Positions 9,195 to 17,588 of a stretch of DNA of 64,000 bases are shown piece by piece. This DNA is from Oscillibacter hominis. GTDB taxonomy: Bacteria > Bacillota > Clostridia > Oscillospirales > Oscillospiraceae. Every line of letters starts with the position of its first letter. The first letter of the stretch is position 1. Both the position numbers and the translations under genes were made by a program. The notes beneath the pieces are model-generated. The model saw nothing but the letters and a program-made list of their open reading frames with translations, was not told where the DNA came from and did not search any database. Where the stretch lies: contig NZ_CP060490.1 of NCBI RefSeq assembly GCF_014334055.1, positions 1,240,001 through 1,304,000 of the forward strand. Direction: 5' to 3'.

Positions 9195-10079
9195 CTACTC
9201 GATGTTCTGCACCTGTTCGCGGATCTTTTCCACTTCCGCCTTCAGGGAAACCACCACCTGGGCGATGGTGATGTCGTTGCACTTGGATCCGATGGTATTG
9301 GACTCCCGGTTGACCTCCTGGATCAAGAAGTCCATCTTCCGGCCCATGGGTTCATTGGAAAGCAGCATGCCCCGCAGCTGGGACACATGGCTGCGCAGCC
9401 GGACGGTCTCCTCGTCCACCGCGATCTTGTCCGCGTAGATCGCGGCCTCAGTGAGGATGCGCTGCTCATCGATATTGGTGTTTTGAAGGACCTCCTGCAT
9501 CCGGGCGGTCAGCTTCTGGCGGTACTCGGCCACTGTCTGGGGAGAGCGCTCCTCCACCTGGGCCGTCAGCGCCTCGATGTTTGCAAGCCGCCCGCCGATA
9601 TCTGCGGCCAGTTTTTCACCTTCTGTAGCCCGCATGGCATTGTAGGACCCCAGCGCCTCATCCAGCACAGCGCAAAGGTCCTCCGTGACCGTTTCCATAT
9701 CCTCGTCGGCCTTTGTGACGCTCAGCACATCCGGAAACTTTGCCAAAACCGCGCTTGAGAGTTCTCCTTCTAAGTGAAACGTGTCCTGAAGCTCTTTCAA
9801 TGCGCGGAAGTACCCGGCCGCCAGGCCCTGATTCACGGAGACCACCGCCGTATCCGCGGCGGTTGCGTCCACGGAGATGTAGACATCCACCTTGCCGCGG
9901 GAGATGGCCTTTTGCACCCGGGACCGGATGGCGTCCTCGGCGAATGTATAGATACGGGGCATTTTCACCGTGCAGTCCAGATACCTGTTGTTGACGGAAC
10001 GCACCTCCACCGTGATGTCCCGCTGATTCCATGTCTGCCTGGCCCGTCCATAACCAGTCATGCTTTTGATCAATCTCAT
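9195..10079 (-). CDS. YicC/YloC-family endoribonuclease
   Basis: A 294-residue YicC-family protein. It begins [13 protein letters not shown], the family hallmark, and carries the C-terminal DUF1732 block with [25 protein letters not shown] and the final [15 protein letters not shown]. Members such as E. coli YicC and Bacillus YloC act as endoribonucleases in RNA turnover. The ATG at 10079 is preceded by AAAGGGAGGG. It is 8 bp upstream of remA and 9 bp downstream of the J-domain gene, so it is surely in the same transcript. The exact RNA target is unknown. Confidence 0.93.
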   Translation of the reverse strand: MRLIKSMTGYGRARQTWNQRDITVEVRSVNNRYLDCTVKMPRIYTFAEDAIRSRVQKAISRGKVDVYISVDATAADTAVVSVNQGLAAGYFRALKELQDTFHLEGELSSAVLAKFPDVLSVTKADEDMETVTEDLCAVLDEALGSYNAMRATEGEKLAADIGGRLANIEALTAQVEERSPQTVAEYRQKLTARMQEVLQNTNIDEQRILTEAAIYADKIAVDEETVRLRSHVSQLRGMLLSNEPMGRKMDFLIQEVNRESNTIGSKCNDITIAQVVVSLKAEVEKIREQVQNIE

Positions 10080-10088
10080 TCCCTCCCT

Positions 10089-10748
10089 TTATATACAGCA
10101 GAACCGAATTCCGCCATAGCCGCATCCATTGCAAAGCAGATACGCACAGCAGAGCCGGCTGCACAGGTCGTTGCCCACGCAGCTCTCCGTGGAAAAAGAG
10201 CCACCCTGATGGTAGGCGGTCTGGCCGCCGTTTTCCATATAGTTCAGCGCATTGCGGTACTCCTGGTTGCCCGGATCCATCTGGCAGGCCGTCTGAAAAT
10301 ACCGCTTTGCCTCGTCCAGCCATCCACGGCGCAGGCAGATGGTGCCCTTGAGGAAGTTCCACTCGCCGTTGTGGTCGTCGATGGCGTTGAGGAGCCCTTC
10401 CGCCCGGCTGAAATCGCCCTGGTTGATGGCAATGCGCACCTGCTGGAAAATAGAAGCGCCCTGATAGGCCTGTCCCGCGGTGGAGCCTCCATACCCGCCA
10501 TATCCATATCCGCCGTACCCGCCGCCATATCCATAGGAGGAAGCGCTGCTGCCGCGGCCGCTGCGTTCCTTGGTGATCTGCTCATAGGCGCCGTTGATCT
10601 CCTTCATTTTCTCCTGAGCAAGATCGGCCAGCGGGCTTTCATGGTAATTGTCCGGATGGTATTTGCGGGCAAGGGCCAGATATGCTTTTTTGATCTCCGC
10701 ATCTGTGGCGTCACGGGAAACATTCAGTACTTTGTACGGGTCGTTCAT
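10089..10748 (-). CDS. J-domain protein with glycine/tyrosine-rich linker and cysteine-rich tail
   Basis: A 219-residue protein beginning MNDPYKVLNVSRDATDAEIKKAY, with the HPD tripeptide in KYHPDNYH, i.e. an N-terminal J domain that stimulates an Hsp70. A GYGGGYGGYGYGGYGG linker (about residues 70-95) follows, then a TPR-like helical region (IAINQGDFSRAEGLL, CLRRGWLDEAKRYFQ). The C-terminal 30 residues contain 9 cysteines (CVGNDLCSRLCCAYLLCNGC and FCC). The ATG at 10748 is behind AAAGGAGA. Its 5' end overlaps the DUF5685 gene by 4 bp. It is not DnaJ itself, since the G/F, zinc-finger and substrate domains are missing. Role unknown. Confidence 0.85.
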   Translation of the reverse strand: MNDPYKVLNVSRDATDAEIKKAYLALARKYHPDNYHESPLADLAQEKMKEINGAYEQITKERSGRGSSASSYGYGGGYGGYGYGGYGGSTAGQAYQGASIFQQVRIAINQGDFSRAEGLLNAIDDHNGEWNFLKGTICLRRGWLDEAKRYFQTACQMDPGNQEYRNALNYMENGGQTAYHQGGSFSTESCVGNDLCSRLCCAYLLCNGCGYGGIRFCCI

Positions 10749-11620
10749 GGTGTCTCCTTTTTTCTCTTTTTTCGGAAAGATCCGTCCAGCACCGCGCCGC
10801 CCACATAAAAGAGGCTGCGGGTAACCGTGCTTTCGATAATCGCCGACCAGCATCCGAAGTCCCAAAGCGCCGAGGCGGAGGCCATCAGCCGGATGGAGTG
10901 GTCCAGCGTTATGGAAAAATCGCGGCGGCTGTCCGGATCAAGAGTCCCCTCCGTCAGGCCGTAGCGGTAAATCAGCGGGTTATAGCTGCCGTCCTGGAAA
11001 TCCCGCTTCAAATCATCGGCCGCGTCAATGAGATAGATCCAGCGCCCCAGGTGATAGAGCATTTCCCGCAAAACGCGCCTGCGCTCCTCCTCCGGAACTT
11101 CCCCCGCCGCACCGGAGAGCAGCACGGCAAAGGCATCCGCCGCCCGGTCCATGGACGAACAGTGCTCCCGCTCCAAATCCGATAGAATTTGAAGCTGTTC
11201 CCGGGTGGATCGGTCGAATTCCGGCCGGAGCTTTTTGGCCTTGCGGTAGGCGCGGCGCAGCAGCAAGGAGAGCAGCCGGTATTTTAACCCCTTGAAAAAG
11301 CCATGGTCCGCCACACCGTCGCGCAGCTGCCACCAGGTCAAGATCACGCTTTCGTCCGCCGCCAGCTCCAGTGCCGGCGTTCTCTCCAGCACGAAGCGCT
11401 TTTTGCAGGGGCTGGCGACGCATCTGCACGCCTGGCAGGAGGGCTCCTGTCCATCCGAGAGCAGCATCGCCAAAAAGGTGAAGTCATAGTTGAGGATGAA
11501 ACGGGAGGCAATCCCGTATCGCCTGCCAAGCGTGTGGCACAGGCCGCAGTATACGGAGCGGAACCGCAGCTTTTCCTCTTCCGGCAGCTCGCCCAGCGCC
11601 GGCAGCACATAGCCGAACAT
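10745..11620 (-). CDS. DUF5685 family protein, cysteine-rich N-terminus
   Basis: A 291-residue protein of the uncharacterised DUF5685 family, recognised by MFGYVLPALGELPEEEK followed by YCGLCHTLGRRYG and CQACRCVASPCKKR. The seven early cysteines suggest a metal- or cluster-binding head. The rest is predicted alpha-helical with ILTWWQLRDGVADHGF and YLIDAADDLKRDF. Stop and start overlap with both neighbours (1 bp with the RseC-like gene, 4 bp with the J-domain gene), so the three are translationally coupled and probably act together. No enzymatic motif is evident. Confidence 0.8.
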   Translation of the reverse strand: MFGYVLPALGELPEEEKLRFRSVYCGLCHTLGRRYGIASRFILNYDFTFLAMLLSDGQEPSCQACRCVASPCKKRFVLERTPALELAADESVILTWWQLRDGVADHGFFKGLKYRLLSLLLRRAYRKAKKLRPEFDRSTREQLQILSDLEREHCSSMDRAADAFAVLLSGAAGEVPEEERRRVLREMLYHLGRWIYLIDAADDLKRDFQDGSYNPLIYRYGLTEGTLDPDSRRDFSITLDHSIRLMASASALWDFGCWSAIIESTVTRSLFYVGGAVLDGSFRKKRKKETP

Positions 11621-12027
11621 CAGAAGAGACGGACGATCTCAAAGGTAAGCTCTCCGCTCTTGCGGACACGTCGGTCATAGAGCACCGCCGGCAGCACGCC
11701 AAGGAAGAAGGCCGCAATGGCGACGGCATAGCGCAGAGCCTCCGCACCCAGGGCCTCCGATGCAAAATAGCCTGCCAAAAACAGCACCAGCGGGAGCATA
11801 TAGACCAAAAGTGCAATCCGCAGCGTCTTTTTGGTGCTGCTCTGCACCACGACCTTGTCCCCCACCCCGGCCCCGATCAGGTTCCGGGCAACGGCACGCA
11901 CCACCATGCCGGATACGCCGCAGCCGGCGCATTCCTCACAGTCGTGCCCGCAGGCGGATTTTCTGGGGACGGCGATCTGGGCGTGTGTGCTGTCGATGAT
12001 TTTTTCGATTGTCGCAACCTGCGTCAT
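11620..12027 (-). CDS. RseC/MucC-like SoxR-reducing-system family membrane protein
   Basis: A 135-residue RseC-family protein. The N-terminus holds a short beta domain and four cysteines (C26, C30, C33, C36 in CGHDCEECAGCG). Two transmembrane helices follow at about residues 70-90 and 97-118. In proteobacteria RseC is linked to SoxR reduction and electron transport (the RnfABCDGE-related reductase), but the Firmicutes homologues are not characterised. Start ATG behind TAGGAG. It sits between cdaR and DUF5685 in a continuous minus-strand operon. Confidence 0.82.
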   Translation of the reverse strand: MTQVATIEKIIDSTHAQIAVPRKSACGHDCEECAGCGVSGMVVRAVARNLIGAGVGDKVVVQSSTKKTLRIALLVYMLPLVLFLAGYFASEALGAEALRYAVAIAAFFLGVLPAVLYDRRVRKSGELTFEIVRLF

Positions 12028-12037
12028 ACTGAAACTC

Positions 12038-13303
12038 CTACTCTGGATTGGTATCTTCCGGGTGATCCGCCTGGCTGATGGTCACTTGGATCTGGTACGT
12101 GCCCAACACGCCCACGTCCCGGTCCGTATCCACGTACACGGTGGCGGGCACTGTATAGCTGCCGTCCGCCGTACTGACGTCAGTGAGGTCACCCACCACC
12201 CGTACCTTGTCCGGCGTGATTGTTGCCAGATCCCCGGTGGTGCCCCGCAGCGTGACCGCCATCTCTCCGGTGAGAATGGAGGCGATCCGGTCTTCCGGCC
12301 CGTTTTCCACACCGATGTTGGTGGTGGTCACGGTGAAATTGGAAATGTCCTTAAAGGAAACCACCACCGTGGCGGTGGAAACCCCGCTGAGATTTGCGCA
12401 GCCGTCCGGCAGCGTGATGGTGTAGTGGTACGTGGCGGAGTTGTCCAACTCCGCAAGAGAGATGGAACCAAGCAGCAAAGAGTCCACGCTCTCTAAGATG
12501 GACGGGTTTCCGGATACGGTGATGGACTCCGGCGTAATGCTGTAGTTCACATTGCTCAGGCTGGAGCCTGGCGACTCCTCAAAGCTGACGTTCAGCGGCA
12601 GCTCCTTGATGACCTGGATGGGCATGGTCACCTGGATGAAATCGCTCATGGCATGGATGTCCTCATCCTCTACCAACTGGTCGTTGTAGTCATAGAGGGC
12701 AAAGGACAAATTTTTCACCACAGTCTCCGTGGCGTTGTCGATGTCCAGAACCACCTTTGCATAGCTGATGCGTTCAATGTCCGCCTGCTGGCCGCGGATT
12801 TCGAGGGTTTCCGGGGCAAATGACACCTCTCCGGCCAGATACCCCTCGGCCAGGTTGCCGGTCCTCTCGCAGCGGATCTCCACAGATTTCTTGTAGAGCT
12901 CTCCGATGTTGACTGTGATGGAGGTGGTGCTGGCATACTCAACGGTGATCTCGTTGCTGGAAATTCCCTCCGGATAGATCACGCGGTACCCAAGGGACTG
13001 TTTTCCCACTGCGGTCACACTGGAGAGGTCCACCCGGATCCTGATCTTTTCCGTATCCAGCCGGGCGATCACCGTGCGCTCGGCCCGGAGCCGCAGCGTA
13101 ACCGTCGTATCGGTGGAACCGGTCAGGAGCATCAGCCCCCGGTCGGCCAGAATGGTGTTCTCCCCCACGAACTCCACCGGGATGTCGTTTGCGTAGGTGG
13201 TGGCTTTGGTTCCGTTTGCACTGTCCACATAGAGCCAGACGCCAAATGCGATCAGGACAGAGACCACGATCAAAAACGCTTTGCTCTTCTTATTCTCCAT
13301 CAT
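12038..13303 (-). CDS. cdaR: YbbR-domain protein CdaR, regulator of the diadenylate cyclase
   Basis: About 421 residues. One N-terminal transmembrane helix (KAFLIVVSVLIAFGVWLYVDS) is followed by several extracytoplasmic YbbR repeats, seen as successive beta-rich blocks with PVEFVGEN, IRVDLSSV and YTVPATVYVD. In Firmicutes CdaR binds and modulates CdaA. The start is uncertain: ATG codons at 13315, 13303 and 13300 are in frame. AGGAAGG directly abuts the first and is about 12 bp from 13303, so 13303 is taken. All these starts overlap the cdaA 3' end, implying coupling. glmM, which often follows, is absent here. Confidence 0.9.
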   Translation of the reverse strand: MMENKKSKAFLIVVSVLIAFGVWLYVDSANGTKATTYANDIPVEFVGENTILADRGLMLLTGSTDTTVTLRLRAERTVIARLDTEKIRIRVDLSSVTAVGKQSLGYRVIYPEGISSNEITVEYASTTSITVNIGELYKKSVEIRCERTGNLAEGYLAGEVSFAPETLEIRGQQADIERISYAKVVLDIDNATETVVKNLSFALYDYNDQLVEDEDIHAMSDFIQVTMPIQVIKELPLNVSFEESPGSSLSNVNYSITPESITVSGNPSILESVDSLLLGSISLAELDNSATYHYTITLPDGCANLSGVSTATVVVSFKDISNFTVTTTNIGVENGPEDRIASILTGEMAVTLRGTTGDLATITPDKVRVVGDLTDVSTADGSYTVPATVYVDTDRDVGVLGTYQIQVTISQADHPEDTNPE

Positions 13304-14165
13304 CGCTGCCACCATCCTTCCTGCGGAACAGGCGAATCCTGCGCTTGTCCGTATCGGCGCTTTCCTGCGGAAGCAGCTCGTTCCGCAGGAGGTTTTCCAG
13401 CGTTTCCGGCATCAGGTGCCGTTTCAGCATGCCGCCGATGGCCACGGAAATGGACCCGGTCTCCTCGGAGACAATCACCACCACCGCATCGGAGTTTTCG
13501 CTCATTCCAATGCCTGCCCTGTGGCGCATGCCCAAATCGCGACTCAGATTGACGTTTTTGGAGAGCGGCAGCATGCAGCCGGCGCCCAACACCCGGCCCT
13601 GCCGGATGATGACGGCGCCGTCATGCATGGGTGCCTTGACAAAAAAGATATTCTTCAAAAGCTCGTTGGATACAGTCGCATCCAGCACCGTACCGCTGCG
13701 GACCAGGTCATCCAAGAGGATTTCCCGCTCGAAGACAATCAATACGCCGGTGCGGCTTTTGGACATCTCCGTACAGGCCAGCACGGTCTGCCCGATGGCA
13801 TGCTCCATGGTGCCTGCCTTCTGCTCCTTGGAAAAAAGGCCAAATCCGGCAAAGCGGCTGCTGCCCACCTGCTCCAGGATACGCCGGATCTCCGGCTGGA
13901 ACAGGATGATCAGGGCCAGAATGCCCCACTCCACCATTCGGCTCAAAATGAAGTTGATGCCGTTCAGCTTAAAGATGGTAGAGAGCCACAGCGCCATCAA
14001 AAATACCAGCAGTCCCTTGAGTAAACTGGCGGCCTTTGTGCTCTTGACCAGCTTCAAAAGCTGGTAGACCAGGTACGCCATAATGGTAATGTCCAGGATA
14101 TCCGCAATCTTGATCGTCATCAGGAATCTGACGACGACAGCGAGCAAATTTGTGATCATTTCCAT
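13290..14165 (-). CDS. cdaA: Membrane diadenylate cyclase CdaA (c-di-AMP synthase)
   Basis: A 291-residue membrane-bound DisA_N-domain enzyme that makes cyclic di-AMP from two ATP. Three hydrophobic segments fill residues 8-90. The catalytic motifs are DGA (182-184) in PMHDGAVII and RHRAG (214-218) in LGMRHRAGIG. Paired with cdaR, it is the housekeeping c-di-AMP synthase controlling potassium and cell-wall homeostasis. ATG at 14165 follows GAGAGGATG. A strong sigma-A promoter lies immediately upstream, making cdaA the likely first gene of the long minus-strand operon. Confidence 0.96.
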   Translation of the reverse strand: MEMITNLLAVVVRFLMTIKIADILDITIMAYLVYQLLKLVKSTKAASLLKGLLVFLMALWLSTIFKLNGINFILSRMVEWGILALIILFQPEIRRILEQVGSSRFAGFGLFSKEQKAGTMEHAIGQTVLACTEMSKSRTGVLIVFEREILLDDLVRSGTVLDATVSNELLKNIFFVKAPMHDGAVIIRQGRVLGAGCMLPLSKNVNLSRDLGMRHRAGIGMSENSDAVVVIVSEETGSISVAIGGMLKRHLMPETLENLLRNELLPQESADTDKRRIRLFRRKDGGSDDGE

Positions 14166-14197
14166 GTCGGCATCCTCTCAGGCAATTAGTAACACTT

Positions 14198-14226
14198 ATT
14201 ATATAAAAAATACGGGCTAATTGCAA
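14198..14226 (-). promoter_or_regulatory. Sigma-A-type promoter for the cdaA operon
   Basis: Read on the minus strand: -35 TTGCAA (14221-14226), 17 bp spacer, -10 TATAAT (14198-14203), about 33 bp before the cdaA start. The remainder of the 133 bp gap is AT-rich and holds only a weak TGAAC/GTTCA hairpin near 14248-14261. Confidence 0.85.
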
Positions 14227-14298
14227 GGATTACCAGTCTGAAAATTGTGAACTTTGGTTCATATTTCTACTTTTTTTCTACAAATGCCACAAAAGAAA

Positions 14299-15414
14299 TC
14301 AAATCGTGCGCAAAAGTTGCAGGAATCTGCTGATTTCCTGTCTGGAGTTAAATGCGGAAAAACTTAAGCGGACGGTACCGCTGTGCAGCGTGCCCGCCGT
14401 CTGATGGGCAAGCGGAGCGCAGTGGAAGCCCGCACGGACTGCCACGCCTCCATTTGCCAAGGCCTCTCCCACCGCCTCCACGTCCCGGTTGGCCATCAGG
14501 AAGGAGAGGACTCCCACCTGATTGCGCAGATCAGGTTCGGCAAATACACGGATTCCCGGAACCTGGCGCATTGCCACCGCCGCGGCCTGAGCCAGCTCCC
14601 GCTCATGCTGGCAGATGACCTCCGGCGACCTGGAGCGCACAAAGCGCACTCCTTCCAGGAGCCCTGCGATCCCGGGCATATTATGGGTTCCGGCCTCCAG
14701 CCGGTCCGGCAGGAAGTCAGGCATCTCCTGCTGCACCGAAAGGCTGCCGGTACCACCCTCCATGAGAGGGGTCGCGCTGTGGTTGCAGAGCAGGACGCCG
14801 GTTCCCTGAGGCCCATAGAGCCCCTTGTGCCCCGGCATGGCGATGAAGGCTGCCTGAAGGGACATAAGGTCCAGCGGCAGCACGCCGGCGCTCTGGGAAG
14901 CGTCCACAATCAGGGGGACATTGCGGCTTCGGCAAAGAGCAGCGATCCCCTCCAGTGGAAGGACGCAGCCGAAGACGTTGGAGACATGGTTGCAGATCAC
15001 CACGTCCACATCGGAAGAAATGGCCCGCTCAAATGCGCTCAGCGCCTCCTCCTGCCGGAAGAGGGGGCTGGCCGCCACCGTGACGCGAACATCTGGAATC
15101 GCGCTCAGAGGGCGGGTGACCGCGTTGTGCTCATAGCCGGAGATCACCACATGGCTGCCCGGCTTCACCAGTGTCTTGATCGCGATATTCAGGCCATGGG
15201 TGGCATTTGAGGTAAAAATAACCTGTTCCGGAGATTCCGCGTGGAACAGCTCCGCAAGCTCGCTGCGGCAGTCAAATGCAGTTTCCGCCGCTGTCTGGGC
15301 GGCGGGGTAGTTCCCCCTTCCAGGGGAGCTCATTGTCGCCATGGCCCGGGCCATGGCGTCCCGGACCGCAGCGGGCTTCTGGAATGTGGTGGCTGCGCTG
15401 TCTAAATAAATCAT
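14299..15414 (-). CDS. Class V aminotransferase-fold cysteine desulfurase family protein
   Basis: A 371-residue PLP enzyme of the cysteine desulfurase (NifS/CsdB-like) branch. It begins MIYLDSAATTFQKP, has the PLP lysine in PGHKGLYGPQG (K197), THGLN for cofactor binding, and a candidate persulfide cysteine C332 in GFHCAPLAHQ. It would release sulfur (or selenium) from cysteine (selenocysteine). No iscU or sufU is adjacent; instead a DUF3343 carrier-like gene lies 4 bp upstream, suggesting selenium or sulfur delivery rather than general cluster assembly. ATG behind GAGGTAAGG. Confidence 0.88.
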   Translation of the reverse strand: MIYLDSAATTFQKPAAVRDAMARAMATMSSPGRGNYPAAQTAAETAFDCRSELAELFHAESPEQVIFTSNATHGLNIAIKTLVKPGSHVVISGYEHNAVTRPLSAIPDVRVTVAASPLFRQEEALSAFERAISSDVDVVICNHVSNVFGCVLPLEGIAALCRSRNVPLIVDASQSAGVLPLDLMSLQAAFIAMPGHKGLYGPQGTGVLLCNHSATPLMEGGTGSLSVQQEMPDFLPDRLEAGTHNMPGIAGLLEGVRFVRSRSPEVICQHERELAQAAAVAMRQVPGIRVFAEPDLRNQVGVLSFLMANRDVEAVGEALANGGVAVRAGFHCAPLAHQTAGTLHSGTVRLSFSAFNSRQEISRFLQLLRTI

Positions 15415-15418
15415 AGCC

Positions 15419-15673
15419 TTACCTCGGCTCTAACTCGTGATATTCTCCCTGCTGGAATAAGAAGACTTGAATCGGGTTCAGACCCGCCTCGTGCAGCGCA
15501 CGCAGCGCAGGTGCCAGATGCTCCGTGCGGACACGCAGGGCATAGCTGCATCCCCGGTCGGTCAGGCCCACAGGCGCCCGAAAAATCTGGGCGCGGATGC
15601 CGATCCGTTCCAGCACCCTGCTCATCCGCTGGGCATAGGTGATGGAGCGGGCGATGATCAGGTAGTATTCCAT
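15419..15673 (-). CDS. DUF3343 putative Se/S carrier protein
   Basis: An 84-residue DUF3343 protein (MEYYLIIARSITYAQRMSRV). This family is described as a putative selenium/sulfur carrier and is usually found next to cysteine desulfurases or selenium genes. Its one cysteine, in DRGCSYALRV at about residue 46, is the expected carrier residue. It ends 4 bp before the desulfurase gene, so the two are co-transcribed. The ATG follows GGGGGA. Confidence in the family is good; the selenium link is inferred from family and neighbourhood. Confidence 0.82.
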   Translation of the reverse strand: MEYYLIIARSITYAQRMSRVLERIGIRAQIFRAPVGLTDRGCSYALRVRTEHLAPALRALHEAGLNPIQVFLFQQGEYHELEPR

Positions 15674-15714
15674 AACTCATTCCCCCTCTCAACTCAGTGT
15701 ATGCCCAAAGGAAA

Positions 15715-15740
15715 AGAGCGTGCCGGAACCGGCACGCTCT
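15715..15740 (-). terminator. Intrinsic terminator after ispF
   Basis: Perfect 12-bp arms (AGAGCGTGCCGG at 15715-15726 and its complement at 15729-15740) with a 2-nt loop, followed on the minus strand by TTTTCC. It begins at the last base of the ispF stop codon and separates carD-ispD-ispF from the DUF3343/desulfurase pair. Confidence 0.88.
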
Positions 15741-16225
15741 CACTTCTTTTTTTCCAGCAGCACAATGGCGTGGGCCGCCATACCGGAGCCATCTCCCGTA
15801 AAGCCCAGTCCCTCCTCCGTCGTGGCCTTGACGTTGATCTGCCCAAGCTCCACGCCCAAGGCATCCGCGATGTTCTCCACCATGGCCTGGCGGTAGGGGG
15901 CGATCTTCGGCGCCTGGGCCAGCAGCGTCACATCCGCGTTGACCAAAGCGTACCCCGCCTCCCGGAGCTTTTGCCCCACCCGGATCAGCAGCAGCAGGCT
16001 GGAAGCTCCGGCGTACTGGGGATCCGTGTCTGGAAAATGCGATCCAATATCCCCCAGCCCCGCGGCGCCCAACAGCGCATCCATCAGGGCGTGGAGCAGC
16101 ACATCCGCGTCGGAGTGGCCCATAAGCCCTTTCTCGTAGGGGACATCCACCCCGCCCAAGATCAGGTTCCGGCCCGCTTCCAGCCGGTGGACATCATATC
16201 CCTGCCCAATCCGCAAACCGGTCAT
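15740..16225 (-). CDS. ispF: 2-C-methyl-D-erythritol 2,4-cyclodiphosphate synthase
   Basis: A 161-residue MEP-pathway cyclase forming MEcPP from CDP-ME 2-phosphate. The zinc ligands are in GYDVHRL, with the second histidine in the [20 protein letters not shown] block; [11 protein letters not shown] is the family signature. ATG at 16225 is preceded by GAGGA, and a GTG immediately before it could also start the protein. The start overlaps the ispD stop. With ispD just upstream and ispH at 19.1-21.1 kb, three MEP enzymes are encoded in 5.5 kb. Confidence 0.96.
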   Translation of the reverse strand: MTGLRIGQGYDVHRLEAGRNLILGGVDVPYEKGLMGHSDADVLLHALMDALLGAAGLGDIGSHFPDTDPQYAGASSLLLLIRVGQKLREAGYALVNADVTLLAQAPKIAPYRQAMVENIADALGVELGQINVKATTEEGLGFTGDGSGMAAHAIVLLEKKK

Positions 16226-16950
16226 CACGATTCCTCCCGCTCCTGTAAAATTGCCTCTGCAATGGTCAAATCCACCGGGGTGGTGATCTTGAGGTTTTCC
16301 GGATCGCCCTCCGTAAGAAAAACCTGCTTTCCCATGCGCTCCACCGCAGAGCAGTCGTCGGTGAGTTCCGCGCCGGACTGGAGGGCCGACTGGAGCGCGG
16401 CCCGCAGCAGATCCGCATCAAAGGCCTGGGGCGTCTGCACCGCATAGAGAGTCTCCCGCCGGGGCGTATCCACCACAACGCCCTCCTGCGCCACTTTGAT
16501 GGTGTCTTTTACGGCCACGGCAGGGGCGGCGGCGGCAGTGACGGCGGCCTTGCGCACCACCTCGGCGATCAGCTCCGGCGTCACCAGGGGCCGGTCCCCG
16601 TCCTGCACGGCGATGAGTCCGGCCTGGGAATCCGCCTCCAACGCCGCCAGGTAGACGGACTCCTCCCTGCTCGCTCCGCCCCGCACCACCTTGACCGGCT
16701 TGGATATCCCAAAGGTTTTGCAGAGGTCGGAAACGGTCAGGATGTCCTCTTCCCGGGCGGCAATGAGGATTTCGTCCACATGCGACACCTGATCGATGGC
16801 CAAAAGGGTCCTGGCCAGCACCGGGATTCCGTCTATGGGCATAAACAGTTTGTTGCCGCCGCCCATCCGAGAAGAGGCGCCGGCAGCGGCAACAATCATG
16901 GTGCAGAAGGGGCGCTGTGCGTCCCTGAATTTTTTAAAAAACGATTTCAT
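16225..16950 (-). CDS. ispD: 2-C-methyl-D-erythritol 4-phosphate cytidylyltransferase
   Basis: A 241-residue nucleotidyltransferase that joins CTP and MEP. The CTP-binding signature [19 protein letters not shown] lies at about residues 21-39, and the central VQDGDRPLV supplies the catalytic and metal residues. The N-terminal basic [14 protein letters not shown] is a short extension. ATG at 16950 is 8 bp after GAGGAG; a GTG codon one position earlier overlaps the carD stop. It is the middle gene of carD-ispD-ispF, a frequent Clostridia arrangement. Confidence 0.95.
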   Translation of the reverse strand: MKSFFKKFRDAQRPFCTMIVAAAGASSRMGGGNKLFMPIDGIPVLARTLLAIDQVSHVDEILIAAREEDILTVSDLCKTFGISKPVKVVRGGASREESVYLAALEADSQAGLIAVQDGDRPLVTPELIAEVVRKAAVTAAAAPAVAVKDTIKVAQEGVVVDTPRRETLYAVQTPQAFDADLLRAALQSALQSGAELTDDCSAVERMGKQVFLTEGDPENLKITTPVDLTIAEAILQEREES

Positions 16951-16952
16951 CA

Positions 16953-17441
16953 CTATGGCTCCTCAGTCGTCATCGCATGGTTGATCCGGTCTTCTACCTC
17001 CTGATAGGCACACCCTTCGGTCAACACGATCTCCGAAATCAGGATCTGCTTTGCGCTGTGCAGCATCTTCCGCTCGCCGGTGGAAAGCCTGTGGGCACTC
17101 TCCCGCTGCATCAGCCCCTTGATCACCCTGGCCACCTCATAGAGGTCTCCGGACTTCAGGCGTTCCATATTCTCCCGATACCGGTGGTTCCAGTTGGAGG
17201 GCTCCTTCACCACCAGGGCGGGAATGGCGCGCAAAAGCGCCTCCGCCTCGGCCCGTCCCACAACGGCGCGGATTCCAATGGCAGGGCTGTTGGAGACAGG
17301 GATTTTCAGGAGCAGCCCGCTCACAGGCATCTCGAAGACATAGTACTCCCGGATCGTCCCGTTGATCCGTTCGTGCACAATGTCGCTGATGACGCCGGCT
17401 CCGTGCATGGGGTGAACCACATAATCCCCTACGCAAAACAT
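16953..17441 (-). CDS. CarD-family transcription regulator
   Basis: A 162-residue CarD/CdnL-type protein. It begins MFCVGDYVVHPMHGAGVI, an RNA-polymerase-interacting Tudor-like domain as in TRCF, followed by a helical C-terminal DNA-contacting region (MERLKSGDLYEVARVIKGL). Proteins of this type stabilise open promoter complexes, especially at rRNA promoters. ATG at 17441 sits after AAGGAG; an upstream in-frame start would add 11 unrelated residues. A sigma-A promoter is 50 bp upstream, so this gene leads the ispD-ispF operon. Confidence 0.93.
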   Translation of the reverse strand: MFCVGDYVVHPMHGAGVISDIVHERINGTIREYYVFEMPVSGLLLKIPVSNSPAIGIRAVVGRAEAEALLRAIPALVVKEPSNWNHRYRENMERLKSGDLYEVARVIKGLMQRESAHRLSTGERKMLHSAKQILISEIVLTEGCAYQEVEDRINHAMTTEEP

Positions 17442-17492
17442 ATATGCGCTCCTTCCTTGCCCCATTCCCTCCATTTTATACTTCTATCTCAC

Positions 17493-17521
17493 ATTATACA
17501 GGCAATTTCAGCCATTTACAA
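17493..17521 (-). promoter_or_regulatory. Sigma-A-type promoter for carD-ispD-ispF
   Basis: Minus strand: -35 TTGTAA (17516-17521), 17 bp spacer, -10 TATAAT (17493-17498), about 50 bp upstream of the carD start. Confidence 0.85.
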
Positions 17522-17544
17522 GAGATTTCCTCTTTTTTCCCATC

Positions 17545-17581
17545 AAATAAGGGAAGGCGGACAGACCGCCTTCCCTTATTT
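17545..17581 (-). terminator. Intrinsic terminator after the CoA-transferase gene
   Basis: Perfect 16-bp arms (AAATAAGGGAAGGCGG at 17545-17560, complement at 17566-17581), 5-nt loop, ending in a T-rich stretch on both strands. It lies 8 bp beyond the CoA-transferase stop. Confidence 0.93.
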
Positions 17582-17588
17582 TGATCAA

